Positions 12,601-27,600 of a stretch of 64,000 nt of DNA are shown here, piece after piece. Every line of letters begins with the position of its first letter. The stretch's first letter is position 1. The notes beneath the pieces are model-generated. The model was not told where the DNA came from. It saw nothing but the letters and a program-made list of their open reading frames with translations, and did no database searches. Origin of the DNA: Mimachlamys varia (lineage: Eukaryota; Mollusca; Bivalvia; Pectinida; Pectinidae); assembly GCA_947623455.1 (NCBI GenBank), contig OX392542.1, positions 14,701,625 through 14,765,624 on the forward strand, given 5' to 3'. Made by a program: the position numbers and the translations under genes.

Positions 12601-15600
12601 AAAACACTTGTATGTTGAATTGGCAGAACAGCCCGTAGCGCGTGCTCGTTTTCGAGAGACGGAAACGTTTAACGTGCTTTCTCTTGGAACGGGTACTTGA
12701 AAATGTAGTCCGGGGAGAACAGTTACCTTACAATGATTTTATCATGAAAATGTTGAAACCTTTTTCTTTCTTTGCACTGTTTGTGTCTAAGGGTGTACTA
12801 AAATAACACTTTAAATAATTGTCGTCGTTATAAATGACATCACGTATTTATGACGTCATACTGCGGAGGCATGTCCGCTGAATTTGAACAATGAGTAATG
12901 TGACGTAGTCCGCCATGTCAGCGTCGTGTTGTTGGTTACCTGTGATGCATGCTATATTTGGTGGACTTCACACTGATGGTAGGGATAAGAATCGTCTTTC
13001 TACAAAATGTATGTGGTGTCAGATTGGCAATAATGCTGACATTTTTTTGGACGATAGGCCTTCTGCACATTCCGAAAATCAGGGAGAGGGGCCCTCTTCA
13101 TGGGGGGGGGGGGGTGGTTGATAAAAAGCTTATATTTGTGTTGACGACGCATTCTTTTTCGATGTTGAAATAAGTTTATTCGATTTTATCTATTAAACGA
13201 TTTAAATGGACTAAATTCAGCCAAGAAGTTGTCTATAATTATTTCTCATCCAACTGAGAGTTCGGCGTGATTTGCATTGTTTTTAACCTTCATCTCACGT
13301 TCGTATTCATACTCATTTCGGGTTATAAATCCTATGAACCGAAACGGAAGTTGCTTGGTTTATATAGTGACATTGCAGCGCAAATGTAAATATATCGCAA
13401 TATTGCAATGCTATGTCGTTAGCTACTGACTTTACTGGGAGAGAGGGGGCATAGGGGCATAAGGTTAGGTATTTGGGACTGAGGGGCATTTCCATGTAAA
13501 CCACACAGATACTTTGTATCACTGAAAAGATATGAGTTATAGAAGTCAAGTGTCATGCTATTATGTTTTGGACAGATTATGGGTGACCTGACAATCACCG
13601 TTACAGATATAAATGACAACGCACCATGCTTTAGAATAACAGACAACTGTACATCACCAGTCACATTTGAAGGCGAGATAACGGAGGAGGTTCATGGTCA
13701 GCAAGAAGTTATCTTTGTAAGTAAACTGCATCCATTCAAAACAAAATAGGATTCACATGCAAAACAATAAGAAATCTTTTTTCAGTGTTTGTTGAAACCA
13801 CTTTAACAATTGTGGTGCCGGGAGAGAATATCCAAATTCAAAGCCAGAAGACCTAATTACCAGGTCAAAATGAACTCTTCAGAGGGAGAAATAAAATTAA
13901 AGTCATTTATTAACACATAATGCGGATATTGCATTCCAAATACTCTAGGGAAACACGCTCTATCGTCCTCTCCGCGCACCTGCGATGGAATGAATCATAA
14001 CAATCCAAAGGATACCTAGCTATTGTATTGGTTTCAGGTAAACTGACCTGACTAATTACTCGTTAGTAACTCCCCTAGCTGTAGGATTGGTCTCAGGTAA
14101 AATGACATGACTAATCGCTAGGTAGATACTCATCTAACTAAAGGATCGCTTTCAGGTAAAATGACCTGACTAATTGCTCGTTAGTAACTCCCCTAGCTGT
14201 AGGATTGGTCTCAGGTAAAATGACATGACTAATCGCTAGGTAGATACTCATCTAACTATATGATTGGTCTCAGGTAAAATGACCTGACTAATTGCTCGTT
14301 AGTAACTCCCCTAGCTGTAGGATTGGTCTCAGGTAAAATGACCTGACTAATCGCTAGGTAGATACTCATCTAACTATAGGATCGCTTTCAGGTAAAATGA
14401 CCTGACTAATTGCTCGTTAGTTACTCCCCTAGCTGTAGGATTGGTCTCAGGTAAAATGACCTAAATAATCGCTAGGTGGATACTCATCTAACTATAGGAT
14501 CGCTTTCAGGTAAAATGACCTGACTAATTGCTCGTTAGTTACTCTCCTAGCTGTATGATTGGTCTCAGGTAAAATGACCTGACTAATTGCTCGTTAGTTA
14601 CTCTCCTAGCTGTATGATTGGTCTCAGGTAAAATGACCTGACTAATTGCTCGTTAGTTACTCCCCTAGCTGTAGGATTGGTCTCAGGTGAATGACATGAC
14701 AAATCGCCAGGTAGATACTCACATAGCTTAAGGATTGGTCTCAGGTAAAATGACCGACTAATCGTTAGTAAGATACTCACCTGGTTAAAGATTTGGTCTC
14801 AGGAAAAATGACCTGACTTATAGATAGATAGATACTCACCTAGGTACAGTATTGGTGTTGGGGGAAAAACGACCTGACTGATCGCTATGAGATTGGTCTC
14901 ATTTAAAATGTATTTAATTTTGTTCCGTATTACGGGATAGAGAGATCGTGAGGAAGCGTATCACCGCTGATTATTAAAAGGTGCTGAAATCATGATCGCC
15001 AAATAAACTGTAATAATAATCTGAACATTCTTGCATTGCTTTACATATTGACAAAGAGATATCGATGTGCTGTAATGGCTAGCTTTATTGGGCATTTTGT
15101 TCATATTAATAAATTGTAAATCATAAATTATTATTTAATTACTTTTTTGTAAATTGTGGATTGACAAATACATGTGTATATATATGAAATGAATAAGGCA
15201 CATTTAGACATTTTTTGGTAATATTTTGTTTCAAATTACCCGAAGTTTGAACTGAACTGAAATAAACTAAACTAAAAGCAGGACTTTAATATGAGAAAAA
15301 ATGTTAAGATCAACATCAAACACTTTCCGCTTTGAACTATATATATCCTGCATATGTCAGCTCATGTAGATAAATAGCAGGAATGCATTGCTGTTTTTAT
15401 TTTAAATGGTATTATCCATGTGAAAAGGTACGGTACCATAATATGTTATGATTTGAGTGCTTGCTATGGTGTTGTTACCACCCTGTTGAAATGAAAATAT
15501 TTCAGTATGGAACAGCATCACGCGAGCAGTTTATTACATGTACATGTTATACAATAAAAAGTTTCAAATGTCTGATCTTCAAAAATAAAAAAAATATGTG

Positions 15601-18600
15601 TCAAGTAATATATTTATGATTATTTCCCTCTTAATGTTTGCAGAAAAATCCTTCGAATATAGAATTCTTTGATCCAGATGAGAATGATAATAACAATTTG
15701 ACAGTGAAACTCATTCAAGAGAAATTATGCTTTACCTCTAGGGTCGAAAACAATGTTATAAAAATTCTCACTAGCAAAGACGTCATCATCGACCGGGAAC
15801 AAATAGATCACTTCAGTGTAACAGTTTCTGTGACGGATGGCGGGACCCACATAGCTACTGCCACTGTTATGATAACAGTCCTTGATGTGAACGATAACCA
15901 GCCAGAATTTACAGAACAGTCATACACATATAATATCACAGAGAATGCAGCACATGGAGAGAACGTTGGTACTGTCAAGGCAACCGATAAGGACACAGGG
16001 CTTAACGCAGAAATTAAGTATTCAATTTTTAACAGCTTTTTTAGCGTCGACGAGAAAACAGGCAAAATTACGACAAAAGGAAATATTGACCGGGAATCGA
16101 TCGCTAGTTATAATATACCATTATATGCCAGAGATAGCGGTCAGCCCAGCTTGACAACTACGACTACAGTATCTATACAGATAGATGATGTGAATGATAA
16201 TGATCCAGTGTTTCTCCAACATGAATACAGATTCCATTCAGAAGAAAACAATAGCTGTAGCAATCCTCTTGGTTCAGTTTCTGCAACAGACGCGGATGAA
16301 GGCAACAACGGTGCAATCAGTTTCAATGTTTCTAACTTTCAGGAATTCACAATTAACGGCAACGGTGAAATATTCTGTAGACAAAGTCTGGACTACGAAT
16401 CGAATAGGGATCCAAGTTTCTATGTAACAGCAACTGATGGTGGTAGTCCAAGTAGAAGTTCAACAACTCACATAAACATAGAAGTATTTGACAAAAATGA
16501 CAATCCACCGAAGTTTACACATAACGTAACGATTGTGAACGTTACACACACAGACTTTGATTCTCCAAGACTTGTAGCATTGTTTGAAGTGACAGACAAG
16601 GACACGGGAGATAACGGACGATTCCAGTTTGAGCTATGCACTAACTATAATGACTCTTTTACTGTAACCGATAGTGGTGCTGTGTATACAACCAAAACAA
16701 AGCCTAGTGGATCGCTAAGTCCAACGTGTGCTGTCAAAGCGACAGATAAAGGAGTACCGCCATTGTGCTCCTCTGCATTGGTCGAATTCTTTGTCGGTAG
16801 TTCCAGTGACAGTGGTGTTGCGGGAGTTAGATTCAATAGTAGTGATGCGTTTCTTTATGTCGCAGAAAACTATTCTCAGTCGGTTGATATCGGCATACTA
16901 CGAGTTCTAGACAATAAGACGACAGCGTTCACTTTTACTATGATTTCATCTTTGGATGGATCATTGAAAAACAATAACCTGACAAATGTCGGAAATACCG
17001 GATCATTTTATCTTGATCCTAGAAGTGGAATGATCACAAAGTATGGGGTCCTTGATCGCGAAACAAAAGATGCGTATAGATTTTTAGCCTCTGTTGAAGA
17101 GGCAAACGCTAAGGATTTGATACTGGTAAGTACACACATACGTTAATTTGTTTTATGTTTGAAAGGTACAGATAAGTGAGTTGAGACTCGATTTTAATAT
17201 GAGTATGGGAAATCTTTAGAAGGCTGATATAAAAAGTCAAATTTGATGAAATATTAATAACAATACCACATAATCTCTATGCTTATCCGGATATAAGAAT
17301 ATACCAGTTTCAAACGATTTTTGTCGATATGGTTAGAAGAATGTCATATTTTGATATTATGTATCAAAAAAACAAAGCGACTGAAGCATTTAACATTAAT
17401 ATTGAGCTGTAATAGACATACGAACATAATAATGTAATCTTGATAAATATGGCATACTAACAAGCAACAAAAGAGAAAATAATCAGAATTCGGGTGAGAA
17501 TGTGTTTTTATCATTCGGTTGTTTGGTGGATTCAATGTGCTTGTAATGTCAGACTTTGTTTACAAAAGACCAGAAAACAAAACAAACAAAAACAAACAAA
17601 AAATCGCGTGAACGTTCTGAAGTAACTAATATCTATTACAATAACAACGTACAGTATTCATATTGACATATCAAAAGGACATGTATTTAAATATGTATCT
17701 TGATATTTTAAACAATGAATTGTTGTCAGAAAATCAAAACTAAAGACTACGCTTTAAATAATTACGTTAACATCACAGGTAACAATTAATGTGACGGATG
17801 TCAATGAGCCCCCACGATTCGTGACCACGTTGAAGCAATTTGGAGTGAAAGAGGACGCTATACATACCGCCTTAATTCCATCACCTAAGTTAGCAGAGGA
17901 CGACGACCTCGGTGAGAACGGGACTATATCCTACAGTCTGATAAAGCAAGAGCCAATATCAGGTATTATCATGTTTAGTTAACATTTTTGTTTGTTTTTC
18001 AAAGAGGTCTCACCCATTTTCTCCTGTCTAGTATTTTTTCTATTGTATTTTGTTTTTAATTTTGACACCATTTTCCGTTGATGAATGTAAATACGAAATT
18101 TTATTAGAATAGGAGGTCTTATAACACAACCAGTAGGGGATTGAACTGTTACGTTTCCATGACAACATTCAATTTGATGCAGCGTAGTCATCGAAACGTC
18201 ACATTTTAAACTCTTACTGGTTGTGTTAAAAGAGTTTCTACTTTATTTAGAATTCCAATCTGCATAATTATGTGTATACATTAGAATTATATCAATATTG
18301 TAATTTATCACATTTTTACCTGAATGTTGACATAACACATATGCAACTAGGTTCGGCTTTATAAAAGTTTGAAATATACCAAATACGCATATCTAATAAG
18401 AAAATATGTTTCCTTACATCATAGATGGTCTGTTTAATTTTGATGTGAATTCTACCAACGGCACAATATCAGTAGTGCGGGCACTTGACTATGAAGCTGT
18501 GAAGCGATACAACATCACAATTGAGGTAGGTCGATCTGTCGTTTATAAGTCCTCGATCCCACAGATAACAGAAATAGTCCATCTGATTAAAATTCATATC

Positions 18601-21600
18601 CCTACTCTCTCTCTATTGCATAATGATCTGACAGCATCCAATAACAGGTCATTTGCAGAAAGTCATATCGACACAACATTTGTATAAGCTTCTTGTGACG
18701 AAATGACTTACAGCACAACTACGATTATGTAAGCTTTTTTCGCCAACCAACATTCACTTTCAAGATGATGTTGGAAGCGCCCATATGATTGGCTATTGTA
18801 AAATGTTACTAGAGCATGACCCATGGTTGGAGGTTATCAGATCGTATATATTTGGTGAGTAACAAAATGATGGTTAGGATCTGAGTTTCAATCGGATTGG
18901 AAATACAAACTGTTCCTAGACCTGTACTTTACCATAATGTTACGTAATTGTTAAACGAATGTACAATACCAAGAAAGCATTGCCGTCTTTCAGAAATAAT
19001 ACTTTTTTATATATAAGTCATAATGCCAAATTAATATTTGAAATGTCCTTACAAATATCTGTTTTAAACACATACGGTACCATTCCAGGTACAGGATAAG
19101 GGAACTCCTGATCACCTTTCAGCAACCCAGGTATTTGAGGTTATTGTGAACGATGTCAACGACAACCCATCTACTTTCGTGAACACAGAAAATCCGAACG
19201 GGATATGTTCCTATAGCATTAAAATTAAAGAGGATACACCCCTTGATAGTGTAGTAAGTATGCTATTGTTTCGCTTCATATCTTGTCAAGTTGACGGACA
19301 CAACGGTATGCTACATTTGATCCAATGAACCAATGATACAAATAATCAAAGTACTGAAAGTACTGGAAGCTAAGGCGAAAAAACAGTATTAATTTGATGT
19401 TTTGGATGGAGTACACAGTATACATATATAATAGAAATTAAATGCTTTTCAAGATTAGCAAAAGTTGACTTTTCTTCGACTACAATGGAAAAGTAGAGAG
19501 TTGTCGATAAAAGTCAGCATGGTCGGTCAAAACTCAGTGTTCATTGAAAAGTCAGCGCTCCCAAAGAAATTAGAAGAGTTTTATAGTTGCCAGTTTCATG
19601 GCATTATAAATCAAACAATCAGAAATTACCAAAAGAGAATACGACAGTTCACATAACAAATTCATTTGTGCAGCTAGTCAATGTAAGGTTTGTATGAATC
19701 TTCATGTTGGTGATACAGGGCTCACCCTGATAATATTGAACCTTAAAATAAACCAAGAGATCCCAGCGGGATCTTGGTGCCCGTCATCAATGATTTTTTA
19801 TTCATTTTTAGAAAGATGGATCTAAAATCATATTTGTGATTGTCTCTTTATGCTCAACGATCGTATATATCGAAGAGCTCCCACCGATTGAGTGAAATCG
19901 CTAAGTAATGTGTCCGTGTGTTTTTTTTATTTTATATATATAGTTTTGGGGTGTGAATCTTAGCCGTTTAAAAGTTATGACTAAAGAGTCAAGTCTGCAA
20001 GGGTGTTGCAGACCATGGGTTCAAATCTAAAATCATATTTGAGACCTTCTCTTTATGCTCAGCAATTGTATATATAACAAGGCATCAAGGGGAACCTACA
20101 AATGAAATTAGAGAAAGATCCATCCAGTAGTCAGCAATAACAAACTATTACTCTCGACAAATCGAAAATGACCACCTGGCGACCATATTGTTTATCAGAT
20201 TTGTTCGTAAATGAAATATGCAAAACTAAGCATCAATGGGAACCAACAAATGAAATTTGAGAATGATCCATCCAGTACTTCTCAAGAAATAGTGGTACAA
20301 ACTTTTACTCAGAAATACAAGATGGCCACCTTGCGGCCATATTGTTTATCGTATTTGTCCAAAAATGGAATATGCAAAACAAGGCAGCAAGGGGAACCAA
20401 CAAATGAAATTTGAGAATGATCCATCCAGTACTTTCCCAAAAATAGTGATAACAAGAATTGTTTAAGGACGGACGACGGACGCAGCATGATTTGATAAGC
20501 CCACCATCTGATGTAGTGGGCTAAAAAAAGCCAAGTGTGATTTTCAGTAGCCACTTCTTTTTATTAGTAGTATTCTTTTCACAGCCACCAGTCAACCCCG
20601 GCTCGTCAGCCCTCCAAATGCTATCAAGTCTGAATTGCAACATTCAACAGCAAATAGTTAAATTTTTTCATAATCATTATTTTTAATTAAGACGTATAAT
20701 GACCAAGTTTTAGAATTAATATTTTCAGATGAATGGCTGTTACTTTCAAGAAACAAACAACATACAGTAATCAATACATGATGAACAATACACTTTATTT
20801 TCAAATTCAGCAATAAATACCATCAATACAACAATTATACTAACCATAAAAATTAGAACTTTCTTTCCAGGAAAAAATCTGTCAATTTTTCAAGTTCATC
20901 TCAAGAATGCTGGTCACTTCCATTATCTGTTAATTTGTTCAAGTATGAATTTGGCACATTATTTAACACTTTCCAGGATTGAAAGTATAGTAGAATTTTA
21001 TATCATAAAGTTTGTTGAAAGATTTATACACCGTTGTGGATTTTTTTAAACTGTCCATTTAGCATTTCTTTATTACATTTTGTTGCAGCTCTCTTTCTTA
21101 ATGTAATTCCATGGCTGGTTGTGGATTTTTTAAACTGCCCATTTAGCATTTCTGTATACATTTTGTTGTCGCTCTTTATCAATGTAGTTCCATGGCTGTT
21201 GTCACCTGTAAATTAAATGATTTTGATTTAATATCATGTAGATTTACTGGTTAGTAATATAACGATGGTTTACATCATGCGACATAACTGTCACACAATC
21301 TTGGTTGATGTAATTTCCTTATTGACTTTAAAACAAGAAATTAAATTTTCAAAAACTAAAAACTTCTTCAGCATTAGGCTACATGATTTGGTTACAAACT
21401 TAATAACTCTCTAGCTCTAGCTTGTGATAGTGCTGACAGACTTCAGTGGACAGACAACGAGGAAATTATAGTCCCCACACGTTTCACAAACAATGTGAGT
21501 GAGCAATCTTACATAAAAACAGTGGGATTTGTCCTATCCTAAAGTGCAAGAAACATGTAATTTTTAATTTGACATATTTTGTGTATGACAACTTTTTATA

Positions 21601-24600
21601 TTGTGCTTGGTGCCAAAATACACATGAAAAAAAACAGTCTTGATGTAATTGAAATGAAAGAGACCGTACTTCTTACAAATATAGTAAAATCAAATTGATG
21701 TGAAAGGAAACATCATAAGAAAGAGTCTAATTTACATGGCAATAATTGTTTTTTTGATCAGTACAAAGCTTTTAACACAAACAGTTAAGGATATAATGGG
21801 ACTTAGCATTTGGTCATGCGAAAATCATTATTTTACAAATTGACAGGTTCACACACCCCCCCCCCCCCCCCTCCCCCTCAGTCTAAGGGGTGGGGACAAA
21901 ATAATGCTTACAGAATTTAGTTCATATCCCCACCCTTAAACATATACCATTGATAATCAAATTACACCAAAATTACACAATTGTCTGATATCATGTGATG
22001 TATCTTTGTTAGAAAGCATTTGAGTATCTTGATATAGGATTCATATTTAATTTAATTGAACTAGTGAGACCACATTTCAATATTCCTTGCAAACCTAAAG
22101 ACATCAATCTCAATGAGAATGTGCACAGAGCTACATATGTAGTTACAACCTGGCTTTCATGATCTGTCAGGCTTTCATGATCTGTCATATATGGAATATG
22201 AATATGTACCAATAAGTTGGTGATAATGAAGGCATATTTGGGTCCATTCTCTGGGAAAAATGTCAATAAAGATGTGTTTGCACTCCATTTCGGTGACGAA
22301 AGTCGTGGCGTGAATTGCGTAATTTTGAAAAATGAATTTAAAATATTTCTGGATAAAATACACCCTCGACCTTTTGCATATACCCCAATGTAATGATAAA
22401 GAATGCATATTTATGTCCATTCTCTTAAAATAATACCCTTTTAAAATTTCGGGCCAATTCTCCTACTTTTCGGTATTTCAATTATTGAAGTCCATTCCGT
22501 TAATTTAAGTTAATTTACTCGATCTGTATAGATTGACGTTACGGGCTGTTGATTCAACATCAAAACAAATAATGAAAACCACTGTTTTGTCAAAATGCAA
22601 GGCAAAGAATCATAACAATGGGCAAACAATGATAGATGAAACATTCTAGAAACGCATACTTACACTTGTTATTGCCGATGGTATTAACTAGACAAGATGA
22701 TAATGGATTTGTTGGAGGCTTTCGAGGAAACAGCAATTGATCAGTAATGGCGATGAATGTAAACATCCGGTTTCATCATGGGTATTTTTAGAAGTCGGAG
22801 ATTCACGGAATTCACCGAATGTTTGAATAAAGTTTTCAACTGCCTATTTCATAAAAAGACATTAAAAAGCTACTTCGCAAATTAATTTTATAATTCGACA
22901 AAAATTACGTAAGGGTCTTTCATTTCTCATTATCCAATACGTGAATTTTATATTGGCACCTCAACCGGAAGTTGCGCGACTGGTATGCAAGTTGGCATGG
23001 ATACAACGATTTTTTGGTTTTGTAGATAAACGGTACACATTAAAATAAACTAACATGGAAAGGAAGGTTTATGATAGATAGGTTTAGCTCACACAACGGA
23101 TTAATGTGTGCTCCTAGTTGTTGTCAGGTTTGTATGGATTACGATATTATAATAGATTTCATGTCAGATTAAAGCCAATAACGTCCGCCAGAGGTCATCG
23201 TAGGCGGAAAGGAAAAAAATGTTTCCAGTTTCTGACTGGCGACAATACGCTGTAGGCGTATACGCCTTAGCGTAAAAATGGCATTTCCGTTTTTAAAATA
23301 AGCATTATCTGTTTGAAACTATGTATAGACATTAGCGTAATGATGATATTTAATAAGTAAATACAGTTTTGTAAGTATTAAATGTACGAGATTTCTGAAA
23401 TCTCTTTCATTTGCAAGTGTCTCGTATTGATAAATCATATCACTCAAAGATCCTGTTAAAGGCCCAATATATGTAACTTCAGGAATTTTTCGGGATTCTG
23501 AAAAATTATGAAAAAAAATCCAGTTGATAACCATGCAAAAATAAGTCTAAAGCGAAGTAAACCTGAGCGATAACTAACAAGAAACTCTTGAAAGAAAAGT
23601 CAAAAGAATTGAAAATAGTTCAGATGGGGCCCACTTCAACAACAAAACGAAGGTAGAAGACAGCTAGAAATGAACGCGTGTTTACAAATACTGTGTTTCA
23701 ACTACTGCTGTACCGGTAACAGCGACAGAATTCATCTTGAATATTGCTGATATCAGTTAATCCTAACTAAATCTATAAATATAATAAGTTATTAGGCTTG
23801 ATTTTCGCTTCAAGATTTTGCCGAAAGTTACGAATATTGGGCCTTTAAGGCGTTGGAAGTGGTTCATCAGTGATCTCTCCAAACGTCTTCTAAAATCATC
23901 GACAATTTATGATATTTAGAAGAAGAACAAGATATTGTGTTCAAGAATATAATCATTCTGAGCACATGTGAGAGGGTGTGTGTATGTGTGCATTACGTAA
24001 ATCTTTGAGCATGACCGAATGCTGTTGCGGACGGTATTATTTTGGTCGGTATCCACATGTCTGTCCGTCAGTTTGTCCTTATCAGTTTGTGTGTCCGGAC
24101 TATGACATCTATCATATATTTCATATGATATTCTGTGTTCACACAGGATTCTGTATGGCGGACAGTACATTTATTTACCCGAGTTCATGGCCTAATGCTT
24201 TAAGATACTTGTTAATTAGATGAAAATGGAAGACTTGCAGTGGTAAATTTGTTTAAGAATCTAAAAAAGTGACTCTTGTGCTTCTGGAACGCATTTTCCT
24301 TGTAGTTTTGCAATAGTCCCCATTTAAATCCTTCCTTTGTTTATATTTGGCCATGGTTGTGTCGATTTTAGCTCGAGTTCCGATTTCGATAACACTTTCG
24401 TATGTAATGGTTTTGTTCAGCAAAATTTCTAATTTGCGATTCGTTCTATTCATCATTCCTTAATGTCGTCGTTTTTTCTTCAGGTTCTAGACTTTGCAAT
24501 ACATGACAACGATGGGCGTTTAGGGTTCCAAGAGAGCAAACTATCAGTCATTGAACAAAATGGCTGCCCTCTGAAGCCAGGTAGGATAAGTAGTCGACTC

Positions 24601-27600
24601 ATGACACCAAATAGTGACGTGGAATTCTATAAACATGCATGAGCATTGTATTCGGGGAACAGTTTCAATACGAGTTCAAGTTTAATCTTTGTTTTTATTG
24701 AAACGAAAAAAAAATGTTTGGATAGTTGAATTATTTCGACCGGCTTTTGTCTTCTTTGACATTTCGAACGAATATGTAATCGTTTACTTAATGTATTTGC
24801 TATTTATATGAAATAAATTATGTCACGCATTTATATTTATTTGTTAAGCGTGACGCGTGTATTAATGCACTGATCTTATCGCTGTAAATTATAGTACATC
24901 AGTGTATACAGTTTATGATACCATATGGTCTACTAACGGAATATTTACAGGCAAATGCAATACAGAATAAAAATATAAATGTTTATATGTGAGTTAATCA
25001 CGCCTATTCTACTTTTCAATTCAGTTGTCATATTAATTCAAACTCTAATGTGGCTATATATCTAATGTGTAAGTTATAATTATTTGTAGTTACGCATGCT
25101 TTCCCGGATATGTCCCTATTGGGTAATGCTACCCTCGACTATGAATCACAGACAAGCTATGTGTGTGTAATAAAGGTGACCAATACCGCGCCCCCGCATC
25201 TCTCAAACAACTGTTCTGTACATGTCAAAATCCTGGATGTCAATGACAATTCTCCTCAAACGTACGGACCCTACGTTGTAGACGTCACGGATGGGAAAAT
25301 CAATGACGTCATTTTAGTAATTAATGCTACTGACGCAGACAGTGATGAAAACAGTCGACTCGTATACAATTTCACAGAGGAAACAGGTAAAGCATAGCCT
25401 ATACTATGTTCATACTCGGCTTTATTTCAGTTGAAACATGGTAGAATACTATAGTAATGAAGCTCTTAAAAAATGTTGAAATAATGTTCTTAATTTGGAA
25501 CATCGAGTCAAGAAGATTCATTGTATTGAATTAACGTTTCCCACATTAATACACTTGTTTTGTTACGGTTTTGTTCAATTCTGTTTTTATTCCTTTAATT
25601 TTTTGTTACTTGCTATCTGGAGTCTGTGATCGTTTTTTTCAATGAGTGGCTACACTAAATTTCAAATACTTCTTCAAAGTATATCCGTGCCACGCATGTA
25701 AGCCATTTGTAGTCGAAGTTTTAAATAGCTTAATGTAAAGTGTTAAATGTAATCCAGCCATTTATAATTGTTTATCATTTCACGCTTCATTAATTGGTTT
25801 GTAAACAACTACTTAACGTGGCAGGATAAAAAAATCAGACAATGATTATAGCTCGGTCGACCATTTTAGAATGTTATGGTAGCACACAAATCCTTATTTC
25901 GGCACTATTGCAATTTTCATAATTATAAAACAAAATAAAAAGTAATAGAAAAGAAAGATAAAATCATGAAACTTGTTCTTGTAGAGAAGCAATATCTAAT
26001 GAGATCGTAAGACAAAATGAACGTAACTGGATGAGGAATCTCGTTCAATCTTGATTTCTACTGTATCCTGATCAATGTTTTATGATTTTTGCTTCAGAAA
26101 AAACATCTTTTTTTGGAATTGATCCATCTAAAGGAAGCATCTCAATAATCAGAAACCTGTTCCAATTCACGTCAGCCCAGGCAGAACTTCAAGTTAAAGT
26201 CTCTGACTCGGGGAACCCCCCTCTTTCGAATACCACAGAGGTAAGAAGAAGTCGAAAAACCGTAAATAATTATCTCGTATAGTTGGCGCCTTTGCTTATA
26301 CATTCAATTGCTTTAAAATGCAAGAGTATAGATAAAGCATAAATCAATTTAAGATTCAAACGGAACGTAACTCGTTGGAATATCGGTAAAATATACTTCA
26401 TTCACAACAACGTGCATATGGGGACATTGCAATTTTTTTATAAGGAGGAGGAATTTCTAGAGCATTACAGCATAATTCTACAACCAATAAAAGACATCGT
26501 GTCCGAATGCTAAATGTTTGGAAAAGTTGTATTGGTATGTCCCAGTTTCATGTTCATTTATGTTGTCATATGAAAATGCATTGTGACATTATTTTTATAT
26601 AATTTAATCTTGTTTGAAACAAGCTTTTTCATTGGTTTAAAAAATTATGTTATCAACCCATAACGTAAAAATTGACGACGTCGTTTATAACGTCGTTTTT
26701 GATTGGCTGATGCAGCAGCGTAATAATTTGTAAAAGAAAGTCCATCGATAAAGTGAATTTCGCAGGGTATTGTTTTAATCATAAGGATTAACTTGAATCT
26801 ATTTTTATGTAATGGGGGTATAACACAAAAAACGGGATTGTACTCTAAATAAACCGCGAATCCTTAAATAACGATAATGCCACGTTGTTGACAATATCAA
26901 TATCATCTACACTCGATGATATTTCAGTTATGTTTTGCATTTTGTACGTGTGTTTTTTATCTATAATGCAGCTAATGCTTGACTTGATGCATAATTTAGA
27001 TGCATCAACAATCTTTATGCGATTTACTGTCTTCGTAACAATAAGAAATAGAGGATATTCAATGGTTTGCCGCTTAATATTAAATATATTTCACGAGTAT
27101 GGCAGATTTTTTTTATATTTTCCCCAGTCCGTTAACACGACTTAGTGGCAGAAACTGCTTAGTTATGACATATATTTTTACTCATTTTACGGATTTCAGG
27201 TTGTGATCAACATAATAAGTAATAACACAGAACCCTGGTTCCCAGGACAGGACTCAGAGTGTAGCGGTTTAATTAACCCCAATCTCAACTACCGAAGCGG
27301 TATACAGGAAGAGTATGGAACTGGAGCAAGTGAGTAGCCGGTTTACTAAGTAATAAACGCAATTCCTGTACGTCCGAAGAACTACTTTAGTGATTATCAT
27401 CTCAAATATTCTACCAGACATAACTATTAATACCATTAGATACTTTGTGCTGAACGATAATCCAAATAGCGCTTTCTTACTATGATTGAAAATGTTAAAT
27501 GAAATTAAGTTATTATGCTGTTTCCATATTCAAATAAATCTCATCAGAATTAACATCAAATTAAAGGCCCTATATTCGTAACTTCAGGAATTTTGAAAAA

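Larger units (their letters stand above)
19254..24483. other. largest cadherin intron, repeat-rich
   Basis: At 5.2 kb this intron contains a dispersed repeat (19752-20527), a duplicated segment (21034-21204), a poly-C run near 21849-21872, a short direct repeat near 22157-22186 and a MITE copy (23456-23848). No exon was found inside it, and the flanking exons join in phase without one. Confidence 0.75.

Noticed and set aside
14036..14830. CRISPR-like regular repeats
   Set aside because: Units are continuous 59-bp tandem repeats without unique spacers, in a eukaryotic intron.
15808..16427. Several overlapping open frames in the large cadherin exon
   Set aside because: Shadows of the 494-codon cadherin frame at 15644-17125.
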